A DNA stretch of 64,000 nucleotides from Sulfolobus sp. A20 (GTDB lineage Archaea; Thermoproteota; Thermoprotei_A; Sulfolobales; Sulfolobaceae): assembly GCF_001719125.1 (NCBI RefSeq), contig NZ_CP017006.1, positions 1,302,001 to 1,366,000 on the forward strand. Direction: 5' to 3'. The translations under genes were made by a program, and so were the position numbers. This document shows, in pieces, positions 26,761 through 36,676 of the stretch. Within the stretch, counting starts at the first letter, position 1. Each line of letters starts with the position of its first letter. The notes beneath the pieces are model-generated. The model ran no database searches. It was given only the letters and a program-made list of their open reading frames with translations, and was not told the DNA's origin.

Positions 26761-27682
26761 ATTGATTAAACAAATCCTTCATTAACGCGCCAGACATTAC
26801 TAATACTTGCCTACTTACCAATGGAGAGCCAGAAAAGGAGTGAATCATACCATTCACCCTAACACTTAATGTAGGTATACCGCTTTCCATTAATCTGTAA
26901 GCGTATGCCTCAGCTTGATCTCTTAAAGGATCGTATTCTGCAGTAATTATTATCGTGTACGGAAGCCCACTTAAGTCCTCAGCTAAGAGCGGAGAGAATA
27001 GGGGATTTAGTAAATCTTTTTCATCTCTTATATAATTACGAATCATGAAGTCTATCGGTAAACCCATATCTAAACCGAAGCCCTTTCTGTATTCCATCAT
27101 TGATTTAGACGTTAAGTCAAGTCCTAAAACAGGAACTACAGCATTTTGAACACTTAATTTTACACCTTTTTGCTTTGCTAGTATAGAGCTTGTAAGAACT
27201 AGATTACCACCAGCGCTTACCCCAAACAGCCCTATTTTGTCTTTATCCCCTCCAATACTTTCCGCGTTTTTCTTCGCCCACAAAATACTGTTAAAACAAT
27301 CATAAACCGCTGTAGGGAACTTATACTCCGGAGCTAGTCTATAATCTACTGAGATGACGATACAGTCACACGTTTTAGTCAATATCCTAGAAGCACTGTC
27401 TTCTGTCTCTATACTTCCTATCATCCATCCTCCACCATGAAAGTACAATATAATTGGGTGTCCTTTCTCCCCATCTGGATAATATATCCTCACAGACATC
27501 TCATAACCGTTAGAGTCAATTTTCCTATCCTCAATCTTATATATCTGCTCTTTAGGATATTTTCTAGCCCTTTCCTCAAACATTCTTCTAATTTCTTGTA
27601 TAGTGTACTTCTTCGAGTCAAAGATGTTACTCTTATAGTATTCTTCTTCTAAATATTTTCTAACCACGGGATCTAAAGGCAT
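26759..27682 (-). CDS. alpha/beta-hydrolase, hormone-sensitive-lipase-type esterase
   Basis: Carboxylesterase of 307 residues. The oxyanion-hole motif YFHGGGWMIGS is near residue 80, the nucleophile elbow GVSAGGNL near 154-161, the acid in TAEYDPLRDQ near 247, and the catalytic His in NGMIHSFSG near 280. No signal peptide is seen. It lies 14 bp after lacS and 55 bp before the GH3 gene on the same strand, so the three are probably co-transcribed. Removing acetyl or similar esters from imported xylo- or gluco-oligosaccharides is the natural role in that setting; the family itself is broad and this is inference. Confidence 0.87.
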   Translation of the reverse strand: MPLDPVVRKYLEEEYYKSNIFDSKKYTIQEIRRMFEERARKYPKEQIYKIEDRKIDSNGYEMSVRIYYPDGEKGHPIILYFHGGGWMIGSIETEDSASRILTKTCDCIVISVDYRLAPEYKFPTAVYDCFNSILWAKKNAESIGGDKDKIGLFGVSAGGNLVLTSSILAKQKGVKLSVQNAVVPVLGLDLTSKSMMEYRKGFGLDMGLPIDFMIRNYIRDEKDLLNPLFSPLLAEDLSGLPYTIIITAEYDPLRDQAEAYAYRLMESGIPTLSVRVNGMIHSFSGSPLVSRQVLVMSGALMKDLFNQ

Positions 27683-27696
27683 TGGAAAAACTACCT

Positions 27697-29166
27697 TTAA
27701 TGCCTTAATGGCTTAACGGGTGGTATACTATTTAAGTGCTGTATTTCATCTGGAATACCTTGGTTCTTTGTAATCTCTCTATAAACTAATGCTGAAGGTC
27801 TCCAATACTGCTTCTTAGTAGAATAGTCAACCTTTAGTAAACCAAACTTCATCGAGAACCCTGAAGCCCACTCGTAGTTATCAGCTAACGACCAGTGCAA
27901 ATATCCTCTTACGTCAACTCCTTTATCTATTGCCCTATTAACTTGATAGAGGTGAGATACGAGATAGTAAGGTCTTTGATAGTCTGCATCATCGGCAATG
28001 CCATTCTCAGTGACGTACATGTAAAGATGATATCTGTTCCAATACTTAGTCAAAACATCGTTTAAACCTTCTGGGAAGAACTCCCAACCGAAATCACTAG
28101 TTGGTAATCCTGCTAAACTAACTGAATTCCTCTCACATCCATGACCATAACCGGGTAAGGCAGTATAACCTTTTTCCGTCTTTTTAACAACGGTTCTAGT
28201 GTAATAGTTTACTCCTATCCAATCCAGCTTATTACGTAAATCATCTCTTACCGCTTTTTGATTATCCTTAACGATTTCTCCTTTAATTATAGCGTCAAAG
28301 AATGACCACCTCTCGCTATGTTCAGCCATCTCTACAGCTTCCCTATCAGAATCAGTTAAGGGTTGAAACGAACTATTAGCATATATTATTCCAACGTTTT
28401 TCTTTGTTAAACTCTTTATCGCATCGTAAGCTCTCGCATGAGCTTGAATAATGTTATACCTAGCTCTCTGTGCCAATTGAAAGCTTAAATACCCCGGAGG
28501 GAATCCAGATTTTATACCAACGTAACCTAAACCAAAAACAACGTTAGGTTCGTTCATCGTAGAATATTCATCTACTAAATCATCCAATTTCCACGTTACA
28601 TAAGCTGTAAACCTAGCGAACTCATAAACTGTCCTAGTGCTTAACCAACCTATGGGTCCAGTTAAATCCCCTTTTCTAACTCTAATAGGGTCATGTAGCC
28701 ACAATGGCATTGGCCAATGATACATGTTAAGTACGAAATGAAATCCTCTACTCTTTAGATCAGTAAAGATTTCCCTATAATGATTTATTGCATCTTTGTT
28801 GGCATATTCGTCCATCCTCCTCAACACGTTTTCATTTATTTCTACGTGAACCACATCGTTCTTATTCTCGTCAAATCCTTCAGGTTTAGGTAATGGTTTA
28901 GGAAATATCCTTGACCATTCAACTCCTATTCTGGCTATTTTTAATCCCATCTTCTCAGCGTTATCGTGGAACATCTTATAGTTTCCCCAATATCCGGGAC
29001 CATTCTCTGGAAAGTCACCACTAACTAAGCCAGAGGCAATGTTTTCTTGATCGTGAACCCAAGCATACCAATCACTGTTAGGATCTTCGCTACCTGGAGT
29101 TCCCATTTCTGATTGAAATCCCGCTTGAGACCAGCCAAACTTGAAGCTCTTAGGAAAGCTTATCAT
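27697..29166 (-). CDS. lacS: beta-glycosidase LacS, GH1
   Basis: Thermostable retaining beta-glucosidase/galactosidase/fucosidase of 489 residues, the same length as S. solfataricus LacS. The acid/base Glu206 lies in STMNEPNV and the nucleophile near 387 in [13 protein letters not shown]. The C-terminus ends PPVKPLRH as in Sulfolobus LacS proteins, and [16 protein letters not shown] opens the barrel. It acts in the cytoplasm on cellobiose and other beta-linked disaccharides. TATA-like cttaaaat lies about 28 bp before the ATG (leaderless), and an ARA-box-like palindrome at 29206-29218 sits 40 bp upstream and serves the divergent gene at 29258 equally. Esterase and GH3 genes follow on the same strand. 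Confidence 0.97.
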   Translation of the reverse strand: MISFPKSFKFGWSQAGFQSEMGTPGSEDPNSDWYAWVHDQENIASGLVSGDFPENGPGYWGNYKMFHDNAEKMGLKIARIGVEWSRIFPKPLPKPEGFDENKNDVVHVEINENVLRRMDEYANKDAINHYREIFTDLKSRGFHFVLNMYHWPMPLWLHDPIRVRKGDLTGPIGWLSTRTVYEFARFTAYVTWKLDDLVDEYSTMNEPNVVFGLGYVGIKSGFPPGYLSFQLAQRARYNIIQAHARAYDAIKSLTKKNVGIIYANSSFQPLTDSDREAVEMAEHSERWSFFDAIIKGEIVKDNQKAVRDDLRNKLDWIGVNYYTRTVVKKTEKGYTALPGYGHGCERNSVSLAGLPTSDFGWEFFPEGLNDVLTKYWNRYHLYMYVTENGIADDADYQRPYYLVSHLYQVNRAIDKGVDVRGYLHWSLADNYEWASGFSMKFGLLKVDYSTKKQYWRPSALVYREITKNQGIPDEIQHLNSIPPVKPLRH

Positions 29167-29205
29167 GTTAGTCTACTATTAGACGTACAATTTTAAGCTT
29201 TTCCG

Positions 29206-29218
29206 TTAAAGTGTTAAA
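29206..29218. promoter_or_regulatory. shared ARA-box-like palindrome between lacS and the isomerase gene
   Basis: TTAAAGTGTTAAA lies exactly 40 bp from both start codons (29166 and 29258). The same 13-mer occurs in reverse 38 bp before the dehydrogenase at 49706. Confidence 0.55.
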
Positions 29219-29257
29219 TACAAGATATTTAGTCTAATTTTTTATTAAACATATAAT

Positions 29258-30034
29258 ATGAAAGTAGTATTCTCTAGTCTTGCCTATCCAAATTTATCCT
29301 TAGGAGAGGTAGTAAGTAGAGTTATTAATTTTAACTTTGATGGATTAGAGTTAAGAGTTGCAGATGATGGAAGGCACTTAAGACCAGAGTATCCTTTAAC
29401 CAAGGACATATTGGATTTACTTTCTTCGATAACCATTTCGGACATAGCTGGATATGCGAAATTTAGTTCAAGTGATGAAAATGAGAGAAAGAAAAATGAA
29501 AAATTATTAGAAATTTTAATTAAAATTGCTAACTCACTAAATGCTTTGGGTGTTAGAGTGTATGGCGGAGAGTTTAATGACCCTAAAATAATAGGGAGAA
29601 TTGCCGACTCGTTAAACAGAATGAGCAAAATTGCTGAAGACTATAACGTCAAAATCTTAGTGGAAACACACGACAGCTTAGCTATAAAGGAAAATATTAT
29701 CGCATTGCTCAAGCAGATCAACGAGACCATTGGCTTTGTTTATGATCCTGCGAACGTAATTTTTGCAAAAGGTAAACATGAAGAGACTTATCCGTTAATC
29801 TCGAAAAGAATATATCAAGTTCACATAAAAGACTTTGTATTCAGAAATGGTAAAAGAGTCTTCACCCTTCCCGGGCAAGGAGTCGTTCCAATAGATAAGA
29901 TAATTAATGATCTCAAGATAAATAAATATAATTATTACGTTTCAGTGGAATGGGAGAAAATGTGGCATCAAGAGTTAGAAGATGCTGATTTAGTCTTACC
30001 AAAATATCTTTCATATTTAAGAAATTTGATTTAA
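29258..30034 (+). CDS. sugar phosphate isomerase/epimerase family TIM-barrel enzyme
   Basis: AP-endonuclease-2-fold enzyme of 258 residues. It begins MKVVFSSLAYPNLSLGEVV, and the putative metal and substrate ligands are in ILVETHDS, GFVYDPANVI, VHIKDFVF and YVSVEWEKM. It diverges from lacS with a 91-bp region holding one palindrome equidistant from both starts, so the two are probably co-regulated and this enzyme may act on a product or derivative of beta-glycosides. The amidase follows 48 bp downstream. Reaction unknown: isomerase, epimerase, dehydratase or keto-glycoside lyase are all known in the fold. Confidence 0.8.
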   Translation: MKVVFSSLAYPNLSLGEVVSRVINFNFDGLELRVADDGRHLRPEYPLTKDILDLLSSITISDIAGYAKFSSSDENERKKNEKLLEILIKIANSLNALGVRVYGGEFNDPKIIGRIADSLNRMSKIAEDYNVKILVETHDSLAIKENIIALLKQINETIGFVYDPANVIFAKGKHEETYPLISKRIYQVHIKDFVFRNGKRVFTLPGQGVVPIDKIINDLKINKYNYYVSVEWEKMWHQELEDADLVLPKYLSYLRNLI

Positions 30035-30082
30035 CTGTCTTTTTAATTAAAAGATATAAAACTTGAGGACAATACTTTAGTG

Positions 30083-31597
30083 ATGGGAATCAAAACACCT
30101 ACATTAGAAGAGCTGAAAAAGATTTCAAACCAATTTAACCTAGAATTAGATGACGAAGAGTTAAGAAATTTCCAGACTTTAATATCAATACAATTAAGGT
30201 CATATCAAAGATTAGACAGTTTGCCAGATTTTAAGCCATTACCCAAATATCCCAGAAATTTTGGCAGACCCCCTAGTAAAGAGGAAAACCCGTATAATGC
30301 TATAGCCTGGATTGCTAGAATAAAAGGTAGGGACGAGGGCAAACTTAAAGGGAAAAGAGTATGTATAAAAGACAACATTATGATAGCTGGATTACCGATG
30401 CTGAATGGATCGAGACTCCTTGAAGGATTTATTCCAGATATGGATGCAACGGTAGTTACAAGAGTTCTAGATGAGGGTGGAGAGATAGTTGCCAGGACCA
30501 CATGCGAAGATTTATGCTTCTCTGGAGGTAGTCATACTTCATTTCCCTCACCCGTTTTAAACCCTAGAAATCCAGAATTCATGGCTGGAGGTTCCTCAAG
30601 TGGTAACGCTGCTGCTATAGCAAGTGGAGTTTGTGAAATGGGAGTAGGTGGAGATCAAGGAGGGTCAATAAGAATACCAAGCTCTTGGGTTGGAATATAT
30701 GGATTAAAACCAACTCATGGCTTAGTTCCTTATACTGGTGCTTTTTCGATAGAGCCTACCTTAGATCACTTAGGACCAATGGCTAATTCAACTGAAAATG
30801 TTGCATTACTCTTAGAAGTCATAGCTGGAAGAGATGGGTTAGATCCAAGACAGCCAGAAAGTCTACCTTATCCGCCGGTAAAAGAATATTCTAAGCTAAT
30901 CAAAGGTGAGGTGAAAGGAGTAAGAGTTGGAATAGTAAAAGAAGGATTTGGCTGGGATAACTCTGAGAAGGATGTTGATGAACTAGTCATGACTTCAGCA
31001 AAAAGCTTGGAAAAGTTTGGAATTAAAGTGGAAGAGATATCAATACCTATGCATAGGTTAGGTTTGGATATATGGATGCCGATAGGTATGGAAGGGGCAA
31101 TGGCTACGATGATATTAGGGAGTGGATTAGGTTGGGGGAGAAAGGGTTTATTCGAAACTTCGATAGCAGAATTTTTCGGAAACGCATTAAAGGCTAAAGC
31201 AAGGGATTTGCCTAATACAGTAAAAGGAGTAATTCTATTAGGATATTTTATGATAAACAAATATAATAGCAAATATTATGCTAAAGCTAGAAACTTATCA
31301 CATATACTCAAGGATACTTATGATGAAGCATTAAAGAAATATGATATACTTATTATGCCAACCACTCCTATGAAGGCAATGAGATACAAAGAGAACCCAT
31401 CCTTCCAAGAATATGTGATGATGGCACTAAGTATGGTCAATAACACTGCTCCCTTTGATGTAACTGGTCATCCAGCTATGAGTATCCCAGTAGGTTATTC
31501 TAACGGTCTACCAGTGGGAATGATGTTAGTTGGAAGGCACTTTGAGGAAGAAACAATCCTTAAACTTTCTAATCTGATAGAACAAAGCACGAAATAA
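30083..31597 (+). CDS. amidase signature family hydrolase
   Basis: Amide hydrolase of 504 residues with the complete Ser-cisSer-Lys triad: Lys near 96 in [11 protein letters not shown], cis-Ser near 172 in [11 protein letters not shown], and nucleophile Ser near 195 in [13 protein letters not shown]. It is neither GatA-like in context (no gatB/C) nor fused to other domains. A GTG one codon earlier (30080) is possible, but the ATG at 30083 is the natural start, with a gagg sequence about 14 nt upstream. It follows the isomerase by about 48 bp on the same strand. It could hydrolyse amides of sugar acids or aromatic acids; nothing in the sequence identifies the substrate. Confidence 0.88.
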   Translation: MGIKTPTLEELKKISNQFNLELDDEELRNFQTLISIQLRSYQRLDSLPDFKPLPKYPRNFGRPPSKEENPYNAIAWIARIKGRDEGKLKGKRVCIKDNIMIAGLPMLNGSRLLEGFIPDMDATVVTRVLDEGGEIVARTTCEDLCFSGGSHTSFPSPVLNPRNPEFMAGGSSSGNAAAIASGVCEMGVGGDQGGSIRIPSSWVGIYGLKPTHGLVPYTGAFSIEPTLDHLGPMANSTENVALLLEVIAGRDGLDPRQPESLPYPPVKEYSKLIKGEVKGVRVGIVKEGFGWDNSEKDVDELVMTSAKSLEKFGIKVEEISIPMHRLGLDIWMPIGMEGAMATMILGSGLGWGRKGLFETSIAEFFGNALKAKARDLPNTVKGVILLGYFMINKYNSKYYAKARNLSHILKDTYDEALKKYDILIMPTTPMKAMRYKENPSFQEYVMMALSMVNNTAPFDVTGHPAMSIPVGYSNGLPVGMMLVGRHFEEETILKLSNLIEQSTK

Positions 31598-31623
31598 AAA
31601 ATAACATTACTTTTTATTAATTT

Positions 31624-33804
31624 TTATCTTCTTCTCAGTAATATAACAGCAGCTATTATAATTATTACGATTATAACGCCTATTGCTACATAAAGCAGCG
31701 TATTTCCGGAACTCTTAGTAACAGTCGTTGGAACTATAGATGTGGAAACACTTGTTGTAGTAACTGTCGTCGTAGTAGTAGATACGCTTGTAGATGTAGT
31801 TGTGCTAACTGAGGTAGTTGTTGTTGTACTTGTTGTCGTTGTTGTAGAGGTGGTTGTAGATACTTGATATACGAACGGATCGTTAGAGGTATACCAACTT
31901 TGAGGTACTTGTGAGGTATAATACCACCAAGGTTCTGGCACTGACTGATTAACTAAATGTAGTGCTAATACAACTGGTAATGGTGTCGATGGTAAACCAG
32001 TATATGGAGAAGCTATCCAATAATAGTTTTGCTGTGTAGGCCAGCCTACTACAGTTTGATTTACATACTCATACCATAAAGCAGCATAAACAGTAGCAAC
32101 AGACGGCATGTATTTTATCCAAAGTAAAGCTAAATTATTTATTATTTTATTGTAGTTAGAAGGATTTATACTAAAGTTCCCCATTGCCCATCCTACCCAC
32201 TGTTCAAAACTTGGTTGAACAACAGATAAGTTAAGTCTATTCAGATCGAAGTAAGTACTATTACCTATAGGTGTTACATTGCCTGGAGAGTTCCAGTAAT
32301 TATATAAGTAACCTTCAAATTCGTCAATAGGAGTAGGTCCATTAATCAACTCCCACATTAATCCTAAATCATAAGTACCGGACTCCATATTGCTAAACCA
32401 TACAGTAAAGGGTGGAGTTTCGACTTCCACTGTTAATCCTATTTGTTTCAACTCTTGAGATATTAGGCTTATCTGAGCGTCCCAATCAGTCCAGCCTGCA
32501 ACTGTAATTATTGTTAGAGGAGGAATTACTGACCCGTTAGGCGCAACTAACTGACCTTGTGAGTTTAAATGATAGCCGTGACTTTCTAATAGTTGTAATG
32601 CTGCTGTAACATTACCATAAGGAGGTGCAAATTGTTCTGCTAGCTGAAGTACTGAAGAGTTTAAGACTGATAATTGTTGAGGTGGTAAAGGTAATGGAGT
32701 TTCTGCTGGAGGCTCATATCCATACTCTGCTAAATAATACAGTGCAGTTCTATTTATTGCTAGACTAATAGCTTGTCTTAATACTGGATCCGATAATGGC
32801 CATTTCAAATCGTTTATGGTCAGCATCACGGGTACGCTTGGTGCAAAGTAGTAATGATAATACTGTGGATTTTTAGCCACGAAGTCTTGCTGTATATCTG
32901 GTTCAAATACTCCTCCCCAAGTCACTTGTCCATTATTTAAGGCAGTATCAGCTTGTACGTTACTAGGATATGAGGGATATAATAAGTACTTTATTCTAGG
33001 TTCTCCGGGCATCCAGTAGTGTGGATTAGCAACTAAGACTATCTCTTGAGGACTGAAGCTGTAAAGCATGTAGGGACCAGTTCCGATAGGATCAGTCAGC
33101 TCGTATGTATATGGATTTCCAGTCTTGTTTAACCCTATGTAACTTCCGTTTGGAAATTGCTCAACTGGAAATACCTTACCCCATTGATTTGGATCAACAA
33201 TGAATTGCTCTAAGGCAGTATAGAGGATTAGTGGAGAAGTAGTGTTCTTGAACACTATCTCAATCTCGTACGGATTTATTATGGTCATGTTAGCTACGTT
33301 ACCAGCTAAATAGCCTAATTGAGGATAAGCTTGTTCTAACGCTACTGTATACCATACGGCAGTTGCATTGAATGGGTCTCCATTATTGAAGTATACCCCT
33401 TGCCTAAGTTTAAAAATAAGTCCATGAGTAGGTACTTGGATTAAATGCCCAGAGCTATTTACGTAATAATAAGTGTTTATCCACGTCCAATTGGTTGCCA
33501 GCCAAGGTATAACTTGTCCGTTAAGATAATTAACTAGTGCCAGAGGCTCATAAATGAACCATATTAGCCCACCGGGCAAAGCAGGATAATTCCATGGGTT
33601 AAAGTCATCCTGCCATACAATACCGGGTGATGGCAATAAGGTTATACTTCCCTCAGGTTGAAATGACGATGACTGTTGAGAAGTTACCGGTCTAATAAAG
33701 ACGCCTGCACTAGCTAGTAGTAATAAAGTGAAGATTGTAGATAGTAGCATCTTACTAAGATTTACTTTAGAGTTTTCTTTCAACTTACACCACTGCGTAT
33801 ACAT
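31624..33804 (-). CDS. ABC transporter substrate-binding protein, family 5, with Ser/Thr stalk and C-terminal membrane anchor
   Basis: Secreted binding protein of the Opp/Dpp family, which in Sulfolobus binds oligosaccharides. An N-terminal signal segment (MLLSTIFTLLLLASAGVF) is followed by the binding domain (about 45-655), with LRQGVYFNNGDPFNATAVWYT typical of the family. A Thr/Ser repeat stalk follows (about 660-695), then a hydrophobic helix and the tail LLRRR. This is the Sulfolobus arrangement that ties binding proteins to the outer face of the membrane. Many N-x-S/T sites suit glycosylation. The ATG at 33804 is only about 18 bp after TATA-like tttatata, so a TTG seven codons in (33783) with GGTG before it could be the real start. 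It lies last in the gene order of the first ABC operon, after the GH12 gene, but has its own promoter. Confidence 0.9.
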   Translation of the reverse strand: MYTQWCKLKENSKVNLSKMLLSTIFTLLLLASAGVFIRPVTSQQSSSFQPEGSITLLPSPGIVWQDDFNPWNYPALPGGLIWFIYEPLALVNYLNGQVIPWLATNWTWINTYYYVNSSGHLIQVPTHGLIFKLRQGVYFNNGDPFNATAVWYTVALEQAYPQLGYLAGNVANMTIINPYEIEIVFKNTTSPLILYTALEQFIVDPNQWGKVFPVEQFPNGSYIGLNKTGNPYTYELTDPIGTGPYMLYSFSPQEIVLVANPHYWMPGEPRIKYLLYPSYPSNVQADTALNNGQVTWGGVFEPDIQQDFVAKNPQYYHYYFAPSVPVMLTINDLKWPLSDPVLRQAISLAINRTALYYLAEYGYEPPAETPLPLPPQQLSVLNSSVLQLAEQFAPPYGNVTAALQLLESHGYHLNSQGQLVAPNGSVIPPLTIITVAGWTDWDAQISLISQELKQIGLTVEVETPPFTVWFSNMESGTYDLGLMWELINGPTPIDEFEGYLYNYWNSPGNVTPIGNSTYFDLNRLNLSVVQPSFEQWVGWAMGNFSINPSNYNKIINNLALLWIKYMPSVATVYAALWYEYVNQTVVGWPTQQNYYWIASPYTGLPSTPLPVVLALHLVNQSVPEPWWYYTSQVPQSWYTSNDPFVYQVSTTTSTTTTTSTTTTTSVSTTTSTSVSTTTTTVTTTSVSTSIVPTTVTKSSGNTLLYVAIGVIIVIIIIAAVILLRRR

Positions 33805-33879
33805 TTCTTATTACGTATATATAAATTTTATTACTCGCATAAATATATATAATTGAAATTAGTCATGATAATTAGAAAG

Positions 33880-34842
33880 TCATTCATCAATAATAGTGAG
33901 ATCCCATGAATATAAATTAAATCCCATTTGAGCATTACCGTGGTTATCATTGAATTCCATACCAATTTGTATAGCATCTAAATAGAATGTTTTTTCATAT
34001 ATTTGAGGAAAAACTTTATTTATAAAAAAGAATTCGTTGTTTAGAAAGAAATTTAAGGGAATTTCTACTTCACCCTCTAAGTTTTTCTCACTAAGGTAAT
34101 ATACCCCTATCCATCCTGAGGCAGAACCGGTATGCGGTAAAACGTATACTAGAAAAGTGTCATTTTCCTTAGTCCCGTTTACTTCGATCGTAACAGTAAC
34201 GTTGCCTTCTTTAATGAAGAAGGGTGATGTTATATTACTTTCATGATACAACCAAATCATTAATTCAATATCTGGAAATTGTAGATTACTAATATTAGGA
34301 TTTTGACTTAACCATATATCATATGAGAAGTCATCAATAGTACCATTTTCATCCCATATAGTATAATTTAACAAGGAATATATCTTAGGGGTGGTAGTTA
34401 CATTGATAGGTAACTCTAACCATTGCGATTCTGCTGTTTTACCTTGAAATGGAAACCAATACTCTTGACCGTACATGATTCCGGGGTAACCATCTACATC
34501 TATATTTGGATTTATTTTCTTAAAACTTGTTAAATTAACTATTAGTCTAAGCCCATAATCTTTAATATAAGTTAGATTAATGAACCCTTCAGCCATCCTA
34601 TAATTCCAAAGATATGGGGAAATAAATATCGAAACGTTATTAGAATATAATTGTTTAATTTGATATCCATATCCATAAGGATACACACAATTTATTGACA
34701 TATCAGAGTTGTTGTATAAAAGAAATATTTCGTGAATTTTTACATTTGAGTTAATGATACTAAATTTTATGTATACTAATATTGTGAAAGTTAGGAATAA
34801 GATAATTGCAATTAACGCTAAATATCTTCTTTTCATAAACAT
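33880..34842 (-). CDS. endo-beta-1,4-glucanase, GH12, secreted or membrane-anchored
   Basis: Retaining endoglucanase of 320 residues, assigned from motifs. The N-terminal 30 residues are a basic start and one hydrophobic segment (YLALIAIILFLTFTILVYI), so it is exported and perhaps kept in the membrane. The beta-jelly-roll core has GYPGIMYGQEYWFPF at about 118-132, nucleophile Glu193 in DIELMIWLYHE, and acid/base Glu296 in AIQIGMEFNDN near the C-terminus. Frequent Asn-x-Ser/Thr sites suit an external glycoprotein. It sits between an ABC ATPase gene (45 bp upstream in gene order) and the binding-protein gene of the same ABC system, implying that the transporter takes up its cello-oligosaccharide or xyloglucan products. 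S. solfataricus has several GH12 enzymes of similar size. A second ATG at codon 3 is possible. Confidence 0.82.
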   Translation of the reverse strand: MFMKRRYLALIAIILFLTFTILVYIKFSIINSNVKIHEIFLLYNNSDMSINCVYPYGYGYQIKQLYSNNVSIFISPYLWNYRMAEGFINLTYIKDYGLRLIVNLTSFKKINPNIDVDGYPGIMYGQEYWFPFQGKTAESQWLELPINVTTTPKIYSLLNYTIWDENGTIDDFSYDIWLSQNPNISNLQFPDIELMIWLYHESNITSPFFIKEGNVTVTIEVNGTKENDTFLVYVLPHTGSASGWIGVYYLSEKNLEGEVEIPLNFFLNNEFFFINKVFPQIYEKTFYLDAIQIGMEFNDNHGNAQMGFNLYSWDLTIIDE

Positions 34843-34887
34843 CTTCCAAAATAGTGATTCTTTTTTATCAATAAAAAATTAATCTAA

Positions 34888-35688
34888 TCATTCAATTCTT
34901 TTGTAAGGATCTGGGACGGACTCTATAAGTAACCTAGTATACTCGTCTTTAGGATGGGATAATACAGTTTCTACATCACCTTCATCCACTATTCTACCTT
35001 GTTTTACTACATAAACCCTATCTGCTACGTAACCTATTGTAGCTATGTCGTGAGTTATATACATAATTGATATACCTTTTTCATCTCTTAACTGCTTAAA
35101 TAATTCTAGTAGAGATGCCCTAATTGAGGCATCAACATTAGATACTGGCTCATCCGCAATTATAACCTTAGGGTTAAGTGCTAGTACTCTTGCCAAATAT
35201 ACTCTTTGTCTTTGTCCTCCAGATAATTGAAAGGGATACTTATCTAAGAAATCTGATGGGGGAGTGAGAGCTACTTCTTTTAATAACTCTTTTATTTTCT
35301 CATCCATATCACCCTCGTAGCCATAGATCTTTAGTGGTCTTTCCAAGTGCCATCTCACTGTGTGAGCAGGGTCTAATGAGGAATACGGATCTTGAAAGAC
35401 TAGTTGAACCTCAGCTCTATATTTTTTCAATTGTTTCTTGTTCATCCTAACAACATCTAAATTCATCGGATGATAGATTATTTGTCCTTTAGTGGGCTTT
35501 AACAAGCCTACTATCATCCACGCAATTACTGTCTTACCACCCCCGCTCCCTCCAACCATGCCTACTATCTCATTGCTTCTAATTTCCATATTTACGTCCC
35601 ATATGCCTGGTCTATGCTCTTTTTGAAATATATTTTTTCTTACTATAAAATCCTTATATATGTGGATTAATTCTATTAATTTACTCAT
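34888..35688 (-). CDS. ABC transporter ATPase (DppF/OppF type)
   Basis: Second ATPase of the first Opp/Dpp-like uptake system, 266 residues. Walker A is GGSGGGKTV, the Q-loop region VFQDPYSSLDPAHTV, the signature LSGGQRQRVYLAR, and Walker B VIIADEPVSNVD. It ends with the family pattern LLIESVPDPYKRIE. Its start overlaps the end of the preceding ATPase gene by 8 bp, showing translational coupling within the operon. It pairs with that protein to drive uptake of a probable oligosaccharide. Confidence 0.92.
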   Translation of the reverse strand: MSKLIELIHIYKDFIVRKNIFQKEHRPGIWDVNMEIRSNEIVGMVGGSGGGKTVIAWMIVGLLKPTKGQIIYHPMNLDVVRMNKKQLKKYRAEVQLVFQDPYSSLDPAHTVRWHLERPLKIYGYEGDMDEKIKELLKEVALTPPSDFLDKYPFQLSGGQRQRVYLARVLALNPKVIIADEPVSNVDASIRASLLELFKQLRDEKGISIMYITHDIATIGYVADRVYVVKQGRIVDEGDVETVLSHPKDEYTRLLIESVPDPYKRIE

Positions 35689-36676
35689 AAGCCTTTTTCA
35701 CCTCATTTCTCCACTCTGGATATCTATGACATTTATAATACCCGAAAGAATCATATTTAACTGTCTCAGGCTGACTATCCTTACAAGTTATTGTCGCGAA
35801 GGGGCACCGATACGAAAATACACATCCTTTAGGATACCTTATAAATCCTTCAAAATCACCTGAAATCCTAGGCAACTTTTTACCCCTAGCTCTAATCGTA
35901 GGTATACTATTAAGTAAAAGGTAAGTATAAGGATGATAAGCTTCTTCGAGTAACGTGTTGTATTTGCCATATTCTACTATTTGACCTCCATACATAACCG
36001 CTATGTAGTCAGATATTTGAAATAGCATTGCGATATCATGGCTTATAATAACTAAAGTTAAATTTCTCTCTTTTTGCAGCTTCTTTATAAGTCTGAGTAT
36101 TTCATACTGAACTACTACATCTAAGCCAGTAGTTGGCTCATCCATTATAACTATTTCAGGATTCAGAAGAAGTGAAATTGCTATTACAACCCTTTGTTTC
36201 ATACCTCCAGAAAGCTGGAACGGGTACATATCTAATATTTGCTTATCAGAAAGACCAACGTCCTCTAAAGCTTTGTAAATCATGCTTAGATTATTGTAGT
36301 AATCCATCCCTTTCGACTTAAGTATATCAGCAAAGGTTTCCTTTACCTTTCGTATTGGATTTAGAGAGTTTTGGGCAGCTTGAGGAACATAGGAGATTAT
36401 CTTACCTCTAATCTGGTTTAATTCAATATCATCTAAATTAAATATTTTGTATTTTTCGTTTATTATCACATCACCGGACTCTACTATCATTGGAGGGCTG
36501 ACGAATCCCATTACAGCAGTAGCTAGAGTAGATTTACCAGAACCAGATTCCCCAGCTATGCCAGTTATTTTATTTCTAGGAATATCTATACTTACGTTCC
36601 TCAACACTCTAATGAGTCCATAATCTGATAAATAGCCTACACTCAAGTTTTTTACTGATATACTTACTTCGTCCAT
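35681..36676 (-). CDS. ABC transporter ATPase (DppD/OppD type)
   Basis: First ATPase of the same system, 331 residues. Walker A is GESGSGKST, the signature LSGGMKQRVVIA, and Walker B IVIMDEPTTGLDVVV. Its C-terminal oligopeptide/dipeptide extension has a Cys cluster (GCVFSYRCPFATITC, then YKCHRYPEW) that in this family can hold an iron-sulfur cluster. The 5' end overlaps the permease gene by 13 bp. Family resemblance is to peptide transporters, but Sulfolobus uses this class for di- and oligosaccharides; the GH12 gene in the operon favours that here. Confidence 0.92.
   Translation of the reverse strand: MDEVSISVKNLSVGYLSDYGLIRVLRNVSIDIPRNKITGIAGESGSGKSTLATAVMGFVSPPMIVESGDVIINEKYKIFNLDDIELNQIRGKIISYVPQAAQNSLNPIRKVKETFADILKSKGMDYYNNLSMIYKALEDVGLSDKQILDMYPFQLSGGMKQRVVIAISLLLNPEIVIMDEPTTGLDVVVQYEILRLIKKLQKERNLTLVIISHDIAMLFQISDYIAVMYGGQIVEYGKYNTLLEEAYHPYTYLLLNSIPTIRARGKKLPRISGDFEGFIRYPKGCVFSYRCPFATITCKDSQPETVKYDSFGYYKCHRYPEWRNEVKKAYE

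Noticed and set aside
31740-31870. Short-period repeat resembling a repeat array
   Set aside because: The repeats are the Thr/Ser codons of the stalk in the binding protein; there are no spacers of constant length as in CRISPR. The same holds near 44930-45060.
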